Positions 9,813-19,570 of a DNA stretch of 64,000 nucleotides are shown here, in pieces. The notes under the pieces were generated by a model. It saw only the letters and a program-made list of their open reading frames with translations. It did no database searches and had not been told where the DNA came from. Positions within the stretch are counted from its first letter, which is position 1. Each line of letters starts with the position of its first letter. This DNA comes from Amycolatopsis acidiphila (lineage in GTDB: Bacteria; Actinomycetota; Actinomycetes; Mycobacteriales; Pseudonocardiaceae). The translations under genes were made by a program, and so were the position numbers. Location: NCBI RefSeq assembly GCF_021391495.1, contig NZ_CP090063.1:3100001-3164000 (forward strand). The letters are read 5' to 3'.

Positions 9813-11768
9813 ATGACCCAGCCCGAGGGGTACTCCTACGGGCCCTGGCACGACGGGCCCGATCCGCTCGCGCCGCCGATCGACCTGCGCGACGCGCTCG
9901 ACGAGATCGGGCAGGACGTGATGGGCGGCAGCTCACCCCGCTCGGCCCTGGAGGAGCTGCTGCGCCGGGGCACCCGCAACACCTCGGGCCTCGACGAGCT
10001 GACCCGCCGCGTCTGGCAGCGCCGGTCGGAGATCCAGCGCCGCAACAACCTCGACGGGACGCTGCAGGAGGTGCAGCGCCTGCTGAACGAGGCGCTGGAC
10101 GCCGAGCGGCGCGCGCTGTTCCCCGACCCGGCGGACGAGGCGCGCCTGGCCGAGGCCGAGCTGGACGCGCTCCCGCCCGGCACGGCCGCCGCGGTGCGCG
10201 AGCTGGCGGACTACCAGTGGCGTTCGGAGCAGGGCCGGGAGAACTACGAGAAGATCCAGGACCTGCTGGGCCGCGAGATGCTCGAGTCGCGGTTCGAGGG
10301 CATGAAGGAGGCCCTGCAGAACACCAGTCCCGAGGACGTCGAGCGGGTCAACCAGATGCTGGCCGACCTCAACGCCCTGCTCGACGCGCACGCCCAGGAC
10401 GCAGACGACATCGACGAGCGGTTCGCGGAGTTCATGCGGCGGCACGGCGAGTTCTTCCCGGAGAACCCGCAAAACGTCGAGGAGCTGATCGACGCGCTGG
10501 CATCGCGGGCGGCCGCGGCGCAGCGGATGCTGAACTCCATGAGCGAGCAGCAGCGGGCCGAGCTGGCCGGATTGGCGCAGCAGGCGTTCGGCGACCCGCG
10601 CATCGCCCAGCAACTGTCCACTTTGGATGCCCAGCTGCGGGCGCTGCGGCCGGGGGAGGACTGGACCTCCTCGGGCCGGTTCCGCGGCCGCAACCCGCTG
10701 GGCATGGGCGAGGGCGCGCAGGCGATGCAGGACCTCGGCGAGCTCGACGCGCTGGCCGAGCAGCTGGCGCAGTCCTATCCGGGCGCCCGGCTGGAGGACA
10801 TCGACGTCGAGGCGCTGGAACGACAGCTGGGCCCCGACGCCGGGGTGGACGCGCGACGGCTGTCCGAGCTGGAGCGGGAGCTGCGCCGCCAGGGTCTGTT
10901 CGAACGGGCGCCTGACGGGTCGCTTCGCTTGTCGCCCAAGGCTTTGCGGCGCCTCGGCGAGACGGCGCTGGCGGACGTGGTGAACGCGCTGCGCGGCAAG
11001 ACCGGGCAGCGGGAGCAGGAGTCGGCGGGCGCCGCGGGCGAGCCCACCGGGGCGAGCAGGGCGTGGCAGTTCGGCGACATGCAGCCGTGGGACACCTCGC
11101 GGACGGTGCGCAACGCGGTGCTGCGCACGGCTTCCGTGGGCGGCGGCCGGGTGCGGCTCGACGTGTCCGATGTGGAGGTCGTGGAGACCGAGCACCGGTC
11201 GCGGGCCGCGGTCGCCCTGCTGGTGGACACGTCGTGGTCGATGGTGTCCGAGGGCCGGTGGCTGCCGATGAAGCGCACCGCCCTGGCGTTGCACCAGCTG
11301 ATCTCCACCCGGTTCCGCAACGACGCGCTGCAGCTGATCACGTTCGGGCGCTACGCGGCTTCGGTGGAGCTGGAGGAACTGGTCGGGCTCGAAGGCGCCT
11401 GGGAGCAGGGCACCAACGCGCACCACGCGCTACTGCTCGCGGGGCGGCACCTGCGGCGGCATCCAGACGCGCAGCCGGTGGTGCTGATGGTGACCGACGG
11501 CGAGCCGACCGCGCACCTGGAGCCGGACGGCGAGGCCGTGTTCGACTACCCGCCGCTGCCGCAGACGCTGTACAAGACGGTGTCCGAAGTGGACAGACTG
11601 GCGAAGCTGGGCGCGTCGGTGACGGTGTTCCGGCTCGGCGACGACCCCCGGCTGGAGGCGTTCGTGGACCTGCTGGCCCGCCGCTCCGGCGGCCGGGTGG
11701 TGGCGCCGGACCTCGACGGCCTCGGCGCCGCCGTGGTCGGTGACTACCTGCGCACCCGGCGGCGGTAG
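9813..11768 (+). CDS. VWA-domain partner of the ChlI-like ATPase
   Basis: A 651-residue soluble protein with a long, acidic, helix-rich N-terminal region (residues 1-430) and a C-terminal VWA domain (about 460-650). The metal-ion site is ALLVDTSWSMVSEG, followed by the usual VLMVTDGEPTAHLEPDG strand. The architecture resembles the ChlD/CobT subunits that pair with ChlI/CobS ATPases. ATG at 9813 has GGAGGCGG upstream. It is the partner of the ATPase at 8381-9778 and both lie just downstream of hemH, though no porphyrin-metal role is shown. The gene ends five bases before the MITE-like element at 11773. Confidence 0.85.
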   Translation: MTQPEGYSYGPWHDGPDPLAPPIDLRDALDEIGQDVMGGSSPRSALEELLRRGTRNTSGLDELTRRVWQRRSEIQRRNNLDGTLQEVQRLLNEALDAERRALFPDPADEARLAEAELDALPPGTAAAVRELADYQWRSEQGRENYEKIQDLLGREMLESRFEGMKEALQNTSPEDVERVNQMLADLNALLDAHAQDADDIDERFAEFMRRHGEFFPENPQNVEELIDALASRAAAAQRMLNSMSEQQRAELAGLAQQAFGDPRIAQQLSTLDAQLRALRPGEDWTSSGRFRGRNPLGMGEGAQAMQDLGELDALAEQLAQSYPGARLEDIDVEALERQLGPDAGVDARRLSELERELRRQGLFERAPDGSLRLSPKALRRLGETALADVVNALRGKTGQREQESAGAAGEPTGASRAWQFGDMQPWDTSRTVRNAVLRTASVGGGRVRLDVSDVEVVETEHRSRAAVALLVDTSWSMVSEGRWLPMKRTALALHQLISTRFRNDALQLITFGRYAASVELEELVGLEGAWEQGTNAHHALLLAGRHLRRHPDAQPVVLMVTDGEPTAHLEPDGEAVFDYPPLPQTLYKTVSEVDRLAKLGASVTVFRLGDDPRLEAFVDLLARRSGGRVVAPDLDGLGAAVVGDYLRTRRR

Positions 11769-11772
11769 CTCC

Positions 11773-11940
11773 CTAGGGAGCGTCCTCAAAGGCTCAATCG
11801 CGCTCCCCGCGCCCAGGCGGCCCCTGGACGGCACCGGGAATTCACCCGAGTACAACCCGGTACGAGGGCGAATCCCCGGCACCACCAGGAACCACCTGGA
11901 TCACGAAGCCCATCGACCAGCCTTTGAGGACACCCCCTAG
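11773..11940. mobile_element. MITE-like element, 168 bp, with 22-bp imperfect terminal inverted repeats
   Basis: The arms 11773-11794 and 11919-11940 match in inverted orientation at 20 of 22 positions. The inner 13 bases, GTCCTCAAAGGCT and its complement, are perfect. Both ends finish in CTAG, which is its own complement and could be part of the arms or a 4-bp target duplication. The interior has no transposase. On the minus strand it can encode a peptide of about 23 residues starting MGFVIQVV, with codons such as GTT, CCT and GGT that are unusual in this genome. The element lies between two convergent genes and its right end contains the P450 stop codon. Confidence 0.6.
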
Positions 11941-13250
11941 CGCGGCGTCACGGAGATCCGGGCGCCGCGCGCGGGGACCATCGTGATGTGCCGCGGGCGC
12001 GAGCCCTCGGGGCGGGCGCGGTCGGGGGACAGGCGGTACCGCGAGAGCACCGCCTGCAGCACGATCGTGGCTTCCAGCAAGGAGAAACCCGCCCCGAGGC
12101 AGCGGCGCACGCCGCCGCCGAAGGGAAACCAGGTGCCGCTCGCCGGGCCGCCGTTCTCGAGGAACCGCTCCGGCCGGAACCTGCCGGGCTCGGGGTGGTG
12201 CGCGGAGTCCGCGTGCACCATGGCGATCGAGGGCATCACCGTGACCCCGGCGGGCAGCCGGTAGCCGCCGATCTCCACGTCCTCGGTCAGCCTTCGGGCG
12301 ACCTCCGAGATCACCGGGTGCAGCCGCATCGCCTCCTTCGCCACCGCCTCGAGGTACTTCTCGTCGCCCTCGTCGGCGGCCTTCATCGCGGCCGCCAGCC
12401 GGACCGGGTCGCGGGAGAGCTCGTGGAAGGACCAGGCCAGCGAGGTCGCGGTGGTCTCGTGCCCGGCCAGCAGCAGGGTGACCAGCTGGTCGCGCAGCTC
12501 GGCGTCGGACAGGCCGTCGTCGTCGGCGGGCACGGTCAGCAGCCGGGACAGCACGTCGCCGCGCTCGGCGAGGTCCGTTGCCGCACGGCGTTCGGCGATC
12601 TCGGCGTACAGCAGCTCGTCCACCCGGTCCTGCAGCAGCTTCGACCGCTTCCACGGCCCGAAGTTCCGCAGCTTCTCGTTGTGGAAGCCGAACAGGTCGA
12701 GCACCCCGATGTCCACGGCCTTGGTCAGCAGCCGGCGCAGCTCGTCCAGCCGCGCGCCCTCGGCGACGCCGAACACGACCCGCAGGATGATCTCCAGCGT
12801 CAGCGCCTGCATCCGGTCGTGCGCGCGGAACACCTGCCCGGCGGGCCAGCGGGCGACCTCCCGCTCGGCCAGCTCGGTGACCATGTCGCGGTAGCCGCGC
12901 AGCGCCGCGCCGTGGAAGGCGGGCATCAGCAGCTTCCGGGCGCGCAGGTGGACGTCCTCGTCGGTGAGCAGCACCGAGTGCTCGCCCATGATCGGCTTGA
13001 GGATGATGTTGCCCTCGCCCGCGTGGAAGGTCGTGGCCGGGCCGCTGAACACCGTCTTGATGTGCTCGAGGTCGGCCAGCTGCACGACCCGGCGCTCGGG
13101 GTAGAGCCGCAGCGTGAACACGTCGCCGTAGCGGCGGCGCAGCACCGGCAGCAGGCGGTGCCGGAAGTTCGCGAACAGCAGCGTCTGCACCAGCGGTGGC
13201 AGCTTCGGGCCCGGGGGCAGCTCGGTGGTGCGGGACAGCGTGCTGGTCAT
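11937..13250 (-). CDS. cytochrome P450
   Basis: A 437-residue class I-type bacterial P450. Visible motifs are the I-helix LLLAGHETTATS (acid-alcohol pair for oxygen activation), the K-helix KEAMRLHP (ExxR) and the heme loop FPFGGGVRRCLGAG, with Cys384 as the axial thiolate. The N-terminal PPGPKLPPLVQTLLF resembles the mycobacterial CYP135/CYP138 group and has no membrane anchor. ATG at 13250 has GAGGGAGGG upstream. It is divergent from a TetR gene, with a 16-bp palindrome between them, so it is probably repressed by that TetR protein. Its redox partners are not encoded here. The stop codon lies inside the end of the MITE-like element. Confidence 0.93.
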   Translation of the reverse strand: MTSTLSRTTELPPGPKLPPLVQTLLFANFRHRLLPVLRRRYGDVFTLRLYPERRVVQLADLEHIKTVFSGPATTFHAGEGNIILKPIMGEHSVLLTDEDVHLRARKLLMPAFHGAALRGYRDMVTELAEREVARWPAGQVFRAHDRMQALTLEIILRVVFGVAEGARLDELRRLLTKAVDIGVLDLFGFHNEKLRNFGPWKRSKLLQDRVDELLYAEIAERRAATDLAERGDVLSRLLTVPADDDGLSDAELRDQLVTLLLAGHETTATSLAWSFHELSRDPVRLAAAMKAADEGDEKYLEAVAKEAMRLHPVISEVARRLTEDVEIGGYRLPAGVTVMPSIAMVHADSAHHPEPGRFRPERFLENGGPASGTWFPFGGGVRRCLGAGFSLLEATIVLQAVLSRYRLSPDRARPEGSRPRHITMVPARGARISVTPR

Positions 13251-13282
13251 GCCGGGCCCTCCCTCGTGCGGCGACCCCTCGT

Positions 13283-13298
13283 TTATACGCGCGTATAA
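13283..13298. promoter_or_regulatory. 16-bp perfect palindrome, probable TetR operator between P450 and tetR
   Basis: TTATACGCGCGTATAA is a perfect 16-base palindrome centred in the 64-base gap between the divergent P450 and TetR starts. Its AT-rich arms stand out in GC-rich surroundings. The right arm (TATAAG, 13294-13299) could double as the -10 box of the TetR gene, whose ATG follows 15 bases later. Binding of the TetR dimer here would control both genes; this follows from position and symmetry only. Confidence 0.7.
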
Positions 13299-13314
13299 GC
13301 CGTACTGTCCAGGC

Positions 13315-13899
13315 ATGGGTCACCGGGACGAGCTGCTCGCCGCCGCCAGGCGTCTGCTCGAGGAGAAGGGCTACGCGCGGATCACCACCCGCGACCTCGT
13401 CGCCGCCTCGGGCACCAACCTGCACTCGATCGGCTACCACTTCGGGTCCAAGGCCGGGCTGCTCAACGCGGCCATCGGCGAGGTGTTCGAGGAGTGGACC
13501 GACAAGCTGGCGCGGATCGCGATGGCCGACCCCGCCGCGACGCCCGTCGAACGCGGCCGCCGCGCCTGGGCGGCGATGCTCGACAGCCTGCCCGCCACGC
13601 GCGACCTGCTGCTGTCCTATGTGGAGGCGCTGGCGCAGGCCGAGCGCACGGTGTCGCTGCGCGAGCAGTTCGCCGAGCAGTACCGTCGCTGCCGGGGGAA
13701 GGTCGCGGTGCTGGTGGCCGAGTCCCTCGGCGACGGCACCGATCCCGCCGACCGCCGCTGCCAGGCCGTGGCGAGCTTCGTGATCGCGATCTGCGACGGC
13801 CTCTCCGTGCAGTGGCTGCTCGATCCCGACGGCGCGCCGACCTCGGAGGAGCTGACCGAAGGGCTCACCGCGATGTGGTCCGCCTCGTTCCCGAGATGA
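13315..13899 (+). CDS. TetR-family transcriptional regulator
   Basis: A 194-residue TetR regulator. The N-terminal helix-turn-helix is clear: RDELLAAARRLLEEKGYARITTRDLVAASG followed after a short turn by the recognition segment ending in GYHFGSKAGLLNAAIGEVF. The C-terminal ligand domain ends near residue 194. It starts at ATG 13315 just after a TATAAG-containing palindrome, with no strong ribosome site, so its mRNA may have a very short leader. The divergent neighbour is the P450 gene, whose substrate or product may be the inducer. That link is inferred from the arrangement. Confidence 0.9.
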   Translation: MGHRDELLAAARRLLEEKGYARITTRDLVAASGTNLHSIGYHFGSKAGLLNAAIGEVFEEWTDKLARIAMADPAATPVERGRRAWAAMLDSLPATRDLLLSYVEALAQAERTVSLREQFAEQYRRCRGKVAVLVAESLGDGTDPADRRCQAVASFVIAICDGLSVQWLLDPDGAPTSEELTEGLTAMWSASFPR

Positions 13900-13967
13900 T
13901 CACCCGATCGGTCGGTGATCACGCTGTGAAGCGGCTGTCCGGGTGTAGTTGATCTAGCGTTCCGAGC

Positions 13968-14681
13968 GTGATTCGGATTTTGCAGCGGGTCGCGGCGCTC
14001 GCCGCGGTCGTCGTCGGCGCGACGCTGGTGGTGCCGTGCGCGGCGCAGGCGCAGCCGGCCACGCTCGCGGGCTTCGACTTCAGCGAGTCCCAGGGTGTGC
14101 CGGACCTCGCCGGGGCGAAGGCCCAGGGCGCGGTGTTCGCGTTCGTCAAGGACACCGCGGGCGTCGGCTACGTCAACCCCGCCTACCTGACCCAGTTCCG
14201 CGCGGTGAAGGCCGCCGGGCTCATCCGCGGCTCCTACCACTACGCCCGGCCGGACAAGTCCAGCGGCGCGGACCAGGCGGTGTACCTGCACAGCCACGAC
14301 GGGAAGTGGTTCTCCGATGGCATGACCCTGCCGCCCGCGCTGGACATGGAGGACACCCCGGGCGCCGCCCCCTGCTACAACCTCTCGCCGGCCGCGATGG
14401 TCGCCTGGATCGAGGACTTCAGCACCACGCTCAAGCAGCGCACGGGCCACACCCCGATCATCTACACCTCCACCAGCTGGTGGAAGGCGTGCACCGGCAA
14501 CAGCACCGCGTTCTCGGCCGACCACGTGCTCTGGCTCGCCCGCTACAACACCGACATGGGCGAGCTGCCCGGCGGCTGGGCGCCGGGGTTCTGGCAGTCC
14601 GCGGTCGCCGGCCCGCTGCCGGGCAACCAGGACTCGTTCTTCGGCACCCTCGACCAGCTGCGCGCGCTGACCACCGGCTGA
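13968..14681 (+). CDS. secreted GH25 lysozyme (muramidase)
   Basis: A 237-residue protein with a Sec signal peptide (positive start, hydrophobic residues 8-24, likely cleavage near AQA-QP at 29). It is followed by a glycoside hydrolase family 25 barrel. The GH25 active-site acids are in GFDFSESQG (Asp37) and LDMEDT (Asp126, Glu128). SYHYARP and WLARYN are typical barrel strands. The enzyme cleaves the MurNAc-GlcNAc bond of peptidoglycan outside the membrane. The GTG at 13968 is the only start that includes the signal peptide. It stands alone between the TetR gene and mshC. Confidence 0.9.
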   Translation: MIRILQRVAALAAVVVGATLVVPCAAQAQPATLAGFDFSESQGVPDLAGAKAQGAVFAFVKDTAGVGYVNPAYLTQFRAVKAAGLIRGSYHYARPDKSSGADQAVYLHSHDGKWFSDGMTLPPALDMEDTPGAAPCYNLSPAAMVAWIEDFSTTLKQRTGHTPIIYTSTSWWKACTGNSTAFSADHVLWLARYNTDMGELPGGWAPGFWQSAVAGPLPGNQDSFFGTLDQLRALTTG

Positions 14682-14735
14682 GGCGCTTCCCACCAGGCGG
14701 GAGCAGGTGCCCAAACGCCGCTTAGGGTGGAGGGT

Positions 14736-15974
14736 ATGCGCACTTGGTCATCGGTTCCCCTGCCCCGTGTCCCGGGCACGCCGCGTCCCCTGCGGCTGTT
14801 CGACACCTCGACCGCGCAGGTCCGCCCGACCGCCCCGGGTGAGACCGCGCGGATGTACGTCTGCGGCATCACGCCGTACGACGCCACCCACCTCGGGCAC
14901 GCGGCGACCTACCTGGCCTTCGACCTGGTGAACCGGGTGTGGCGGGACAACGGGCACGACGTGTTCTACGTGCAGAACGTGACCGACATCGACGAGCCGC
15001 TGCTGGAGCGCGCGGAACGCGACCAGGACGACTGGATCGTGCTGGGCCTGCGCGAGACGGCGCTGTTCCGCGAGGACATGGAGGCGCTGCGGGTGCTGCC
15101 GCCGCGCGAGTACGTGGGCGCGGTGGAAAGCGTGCCCGAGATCGTCGAGGTGATCGCGAAGCTGCTGGCCGACGGCGCCGCGTACCGCGCGGACGACCCG
15201 GAGTACCCGGACGTCTACTTCGGCCACGAGGCCACCGGCCGGTTCGGCTACGAGTCGAACTACGACGAGGCGACGATGGCGAAGTTCTTCGCCGAGCGCG
15301 GCGGCGACCCGGACCGCCCCGGCAAGCGGCATCCGCTGGACGCGCTGCTGTGGCGCTGTGCGCGGCCGGGTGAGCCGTCGTGGGACTCGGAGCTGGGCGC
15401 CGGGCGCCCCGGCTGGCACATCGAGTGCAGCGCCATCGCGGTGAACCGGCTCGGCATGGCGTTCGACGTGCAGGGCGGCGGCTCGGACCTGATCTTCCCG
15501 CACCACGAGTACAGCGCGGCGCATGCCGAGGCGCTGGCGGGCTCGCATCCCTTCGCACGGCACTACGTGCACGCCGGGATGATCGGCCTGGACGGCGAGA
15601 AGATGTCGAAGTCGCGCGGGAACCTGGTGTTCGTCTCCCGGCTGCGCGCCGACGGCGTCGACTCCGCCGCGATCCGGCTCGCGCTGTTCGCCGGGCACTA
15701 TCGGGCCGACCGGGCGTGGACGGCGTCCCTGTTGACCGAGGCGCAGGCGCGGCTGGCCCGGTGGCGGGAGGCCGTCGCCCTGCCGGCGGGACCGGCCGCG
15801 GCGGACACCGTCGCGCGGCTGCGGGACCACCTCTCGGACGATCTCGACACCCCCGGCGCCCTCGCGGCGGTGGACGCCTGGGCCGCGGAAGCGTTGCGGC
15901 GCAGCGGAACGGACACCGAGGCCCCGGGTCTCGTCCGGATCGCGGTAGACGCGCTGCTCGGCATCGAGCTGTGA
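14736..15974 (+). CDS. mshC: L-cysteine:1D-myo-inositol 2-amino-2-deoxy-alpha-D-glucopyranoside ligase
   Basis: A 412-residue cysteinyl-tRNA-synthetase-like ligase that joins Cys to GlcN-Ins in mycothiol synthesis, using ATP. It shows [18 protein letters not shown] (HIGH-type motif with a zinc-binding Cys), [21 protein letters not shown] with a second Cys, [13 protein letters not shown] and KMSKSRGN. It is shorter than CysS and lacks the tRNA-anticodon domain, as expected for MshC. ATG 14736 follows TGGAGG and was preferred to GTG 14727. The product protects the cell as its main low-molecular-weight thiol and marks the organism as an actinomycete. The next gene is convergent, seven bases away. 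Confidence 0.95.
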   Translation: MRTWSSVPLPRVPGTPRPLRLFDTSTAQVRPTAPGETARMYVCGITPYDATHLGHAATYLAFDLVNRVWRDNGHDVFYVQNVTDIDEPLLERAERDQDDWIVLGLRETALFREDMEALRVLPPREYVGAVESVPEIVEVIAKLLADGAAYRADDPEYPDVYFGHEATGRFGYESNYDEATMAKFFAERGGDPDRPGKRHPLDALLWRCARPGEPSWDSELGAGRPGWHIECSAIAVNRLGMAFDVQGGGSDLIFPHHEYSAAHAEALAGSHPFARHYVHAGMIGLDGEKMSKSRGNLVFVSRLRADGVDSAAIRLALFAGHYRADRAWTASLLTEAQARLARWREAVALPAGPAAADTVARLRDHLSDDLDTPGALAAVDAWAAEALRRSGTDTEAPGLVRIAVDALLGIEL

Positions 15975-15981
15975 ACAGGAC

Positions 15982-17562
<1,581 letters not shown>

Positions 17563-17725
17563 GAGGACATCACCAGCCCGGAACAGGGGGAGACCCCGCC
17601 GGGCAGTGCCTCGGACGCGGGGAGGGTGGGGAGGTCAGCTGTTCATCGCCTCCGCAGGCTAGCCGCCGCACCCCCGGCGGCCGCAAGTGGATTTTCCGCG
17701 CTTGACCCGGCCCGGCCGCTTCTGC

Positions 17726-17765
17726 AACTCTGAAAGAAGTCTTTCGAAAGAGTTCTTTCAGAGTT
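17726..17765. promoter_or_regulatory. 40-bp near-perfect palindrome, operator for the ArsR-type regulator
   Basis: The arms 17726-17738 (AACTCTGAAAGAA) and 17753-17765 are exact complements, and the centre 17741-17750 (CTTTCGAAAG) is itself a palindrome. Only one base pair (17739/17752) breaks the symmetry of the whole 40 bases. It sits nine bases before the ATG of the winged-helix regulator gene, with GGGGGAG between. It is therefore most likely the autoregulatory binding site controlling the regulator and the overlapping MFS gene. Within it CTTTC/GAAAG units recur, suggesting two adjacent dimer sites. Confidence 0.78.
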
Positions 17766-17774
17766 GGGGGAGCC

Positions 17775-18353
17775 ATGACCGAGCTGCCGCCGCGCCGGCG
17801 AATCCGGGACGCGGAGCTGATGCGGGCGCTCGCCCATCCGCTGCGCGCGGCCCTGCTGAACTACCTGCTGTCCGTGGGGCCGCGCACGGCGAGCGAATGC
17901 GCGACGGCGGTGGACTCCTCGGCGTCGAACTGCAGCTGGCACCTGCGCCAGCTCGCCCAGTGGGGGCTGGTCGAACGGGTCGAGGCGACCGACGGCCGGG
18001 AGCGGCCGTGGCGCGCCGTGCCGGTGGGGCTGGACCTGGGCGAGCTGGGCGAGGGAGGGCCGGAGCAGCGCGCGCTGGAGGCGACCTGGCTGCGGGAGGA
18101 CGAGACGCTCGCGCAGCGCTACCTCGACACCGTCGACGACCTGGAACCGCAGTGGCAGCGCTCCGCCAGCCTGAACGGCTACTCCCTGCGCCTCACCGCG
18201 GACGAGCTCGAAGCGCTCACCACCGCGATCGACGCGCTCGTCCGGCCCTACGTGGCGCCGATCCGCACCGACGCCCCGGCCGAGGCCAAGGTGGTGCACG
18301 CGAGCTGGCGGGCCTTCCTGCGCATCGACGCCGACGGGAGACCGAGCTCATGA
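17775..18353 (+). CDS. ArsR-type winged-helix transcriptional regulator
   Basis: A 192-residue regulator with an ArsR/HTH_20-type winged helix at residues 10-85: ALAHPLRAALLNYLLSVGPRTASECA, then the recognition helix region SSASNCSWHLRQLAQWGLVER and the wing GRERPWRAV. The C-terminal 100 residues are helical and may bind a ligand or dimerise. The ATG at 17775 has GGGGGAG upstream and a 40-bp palindrome before that. It overlaps the MFS transporter start by four bases (ATGA), a common pairing in which the regulator controls expression of the pump. Confidence 0.88.
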   Translation: MTELPPRRRIRDAELMRALAHPLRAALLNYLLSVGPRTASECATAVDSSASNCSWHLRQLAQWGLVERVEATDGRERPWRAVPVGLDLGELGEGGPEQRALEATWLREDETLAQRYLDTVDDLEPQWQRSASLNGYSLRLTADELEALTTAIDALVRPYVAPIRTDAPAEAKVVHASWRAFLRIDADGRPSS

Positions 18354-19570
18354 GCAGCCCGTTGCGGGAGCCCGCCTTCGCCCGGCTGTGGGTCGCCGGC
18401 CTGTTCGCCGAGACCGCGGAGTGGATGCTGCAGGTCGCGCTGCCGGTGTTCATCTACCAGGCCACCGGCTCGGCCGGTTCCACCGCGCTGACGATGATCG
18501 CCGGGATCCTGCCGATGGTGCTGCTCAGCCCCGTCGCCGGGCTGCTGGCCGACCGGTACGACCGGCGCCTGCTGCTGTGCGTGGTGTGCTTCGCCCAGGC
18601 CGCGGTCGCGTTGCCGCTGCTGGTCAGCGGCGGCGGGCTGGTCTACCTGGTGATGATGGCGCAGTCGGCGCTCGCGTCGCTGTTCGAACCGGCCCGCAAC
18701 GCGCTCGTGCCCGCCCTCGTCGGCGAGGCCGGGGTGACCGCCGCCAACGGGCTGATGGGCATGAACAGCAGCGTCGCGCGGCTGGCGGGCAGCTCGCTGG
18801 GCGGCGTGGTGCTCGGCTTCGCCGGGCTCGGCTGGGTCGTCACGGCCTACCTGGTCCTGCTCGTGCTCGCGGGCGCCATGCTGGTGCCCAGGTTCGCCGT
18901 CGGCGCGCGGGGCGTCGTCGGCTGGAGCGGGTGGCTGGACGGGCTCACCGACGTCGCGCGCAGCCCCGTGCTCCGGCTGACCGCGGCAGTCACGGTCCTG
19001 ATGTCGGTGGCGCAGGGCATGTTCCTGGTGCTGTTCGTGGTGTTCGTGACTGGCCCGCTGGGCGGCGGCGAGGCCGAGGTCGGCCTGCTGCGCGGGGTGC
19101 AGGCGGTCGGCGGGTTCGCCGCCGGGGTGGCGGTGGCGACGGTGGCGCGCCGGGTGCTGCCCGCGCGCCTGCTGGGCTGGGGCACGATCGCGCTCGGGCT
19201 GCTGTCGCTGGCGACCTGGAACGGCCCGGCGGTCAGCACCGCCCTGGCCGTCTACATCGGACTGTTCGCCGCTGCCGGCGCGCCCGGCGTCGCCACCGGT
19301 TCCGGGCTCTTCTCGCTGCTACAGCAGGAGACCGGGCCGGACCGGCTGGGCCGGGTGTCGAGTACCTTCTTCGCGGGCATGGCCGCCTTCCAGGCGCTCG
19401 GGATGCTGGCGGCCGGTGTGCTCGTGGGGCGGCTCGGGCTGTCCGGGCTGCTCGACCTGCAGGCGACCCTGTACGTGGCCGCCGGGGTGCTCACGCTGAT
19501 CGGGCTGCGGCGGCGGATGGCTACGGTTGAGGTGTGCCCAGCCTCTACGCCACCAGCGACCTCCACGTGA
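18350..19570 (+). CDS. MFS transporter (efflux type)
   Basis: A 406-residue major facilitator protein with about 12 hydrophobic segments. It has the motif-A-like loop LLADRYDRRLL between helices 2 and 3, and GMNSSVARLAGSSLGG around helix 5, as in the MFS_3/enterobactin-exporter-like group often paired with HTH_20 regulators. It is translationally coupled to the regulator gene (ATGA overlap) and its 3' end overlaps the phosphoesterase start by 37 bases. Export of a drug or siderophore-like compound is plausible, but the substrate is not evident. Confidence 0.87.
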   Translation: MSSPLREPAFARLWVAGLFAETAEWMLQVALPVFIYQATGSAGSTALTMIAGILPMVLLSPVAGLLADRYDRRLLLCVVCFAQAAVALPLLVSGGGLVYLVMMAQSALASLFEPARNALVPALVGEAGVTAANGLMGMNSSVARLAGSSLGGVVLGFAGLGWVVTAYLVLLVLAGAMLVPRFAVGARGVVGWSGWLDGLTDVARSPVLRLTAAVTVLMSVAQGMFLVLFVVFVTGPLGGGEAEVGLLRGVQAVGGFAAGVAVATVARRVLPARLLGWGTIALGLLSLATWNGPAVSTALAVYIGLFAAAGAPGVATGSGLFSLLQQETGPDRLGRVSSTFFAGMAAFQALGMLAAGVLVGRLGLSGLLDLQATLYVAAGVLTLIGLRRRMATVEVCPASTPPATST

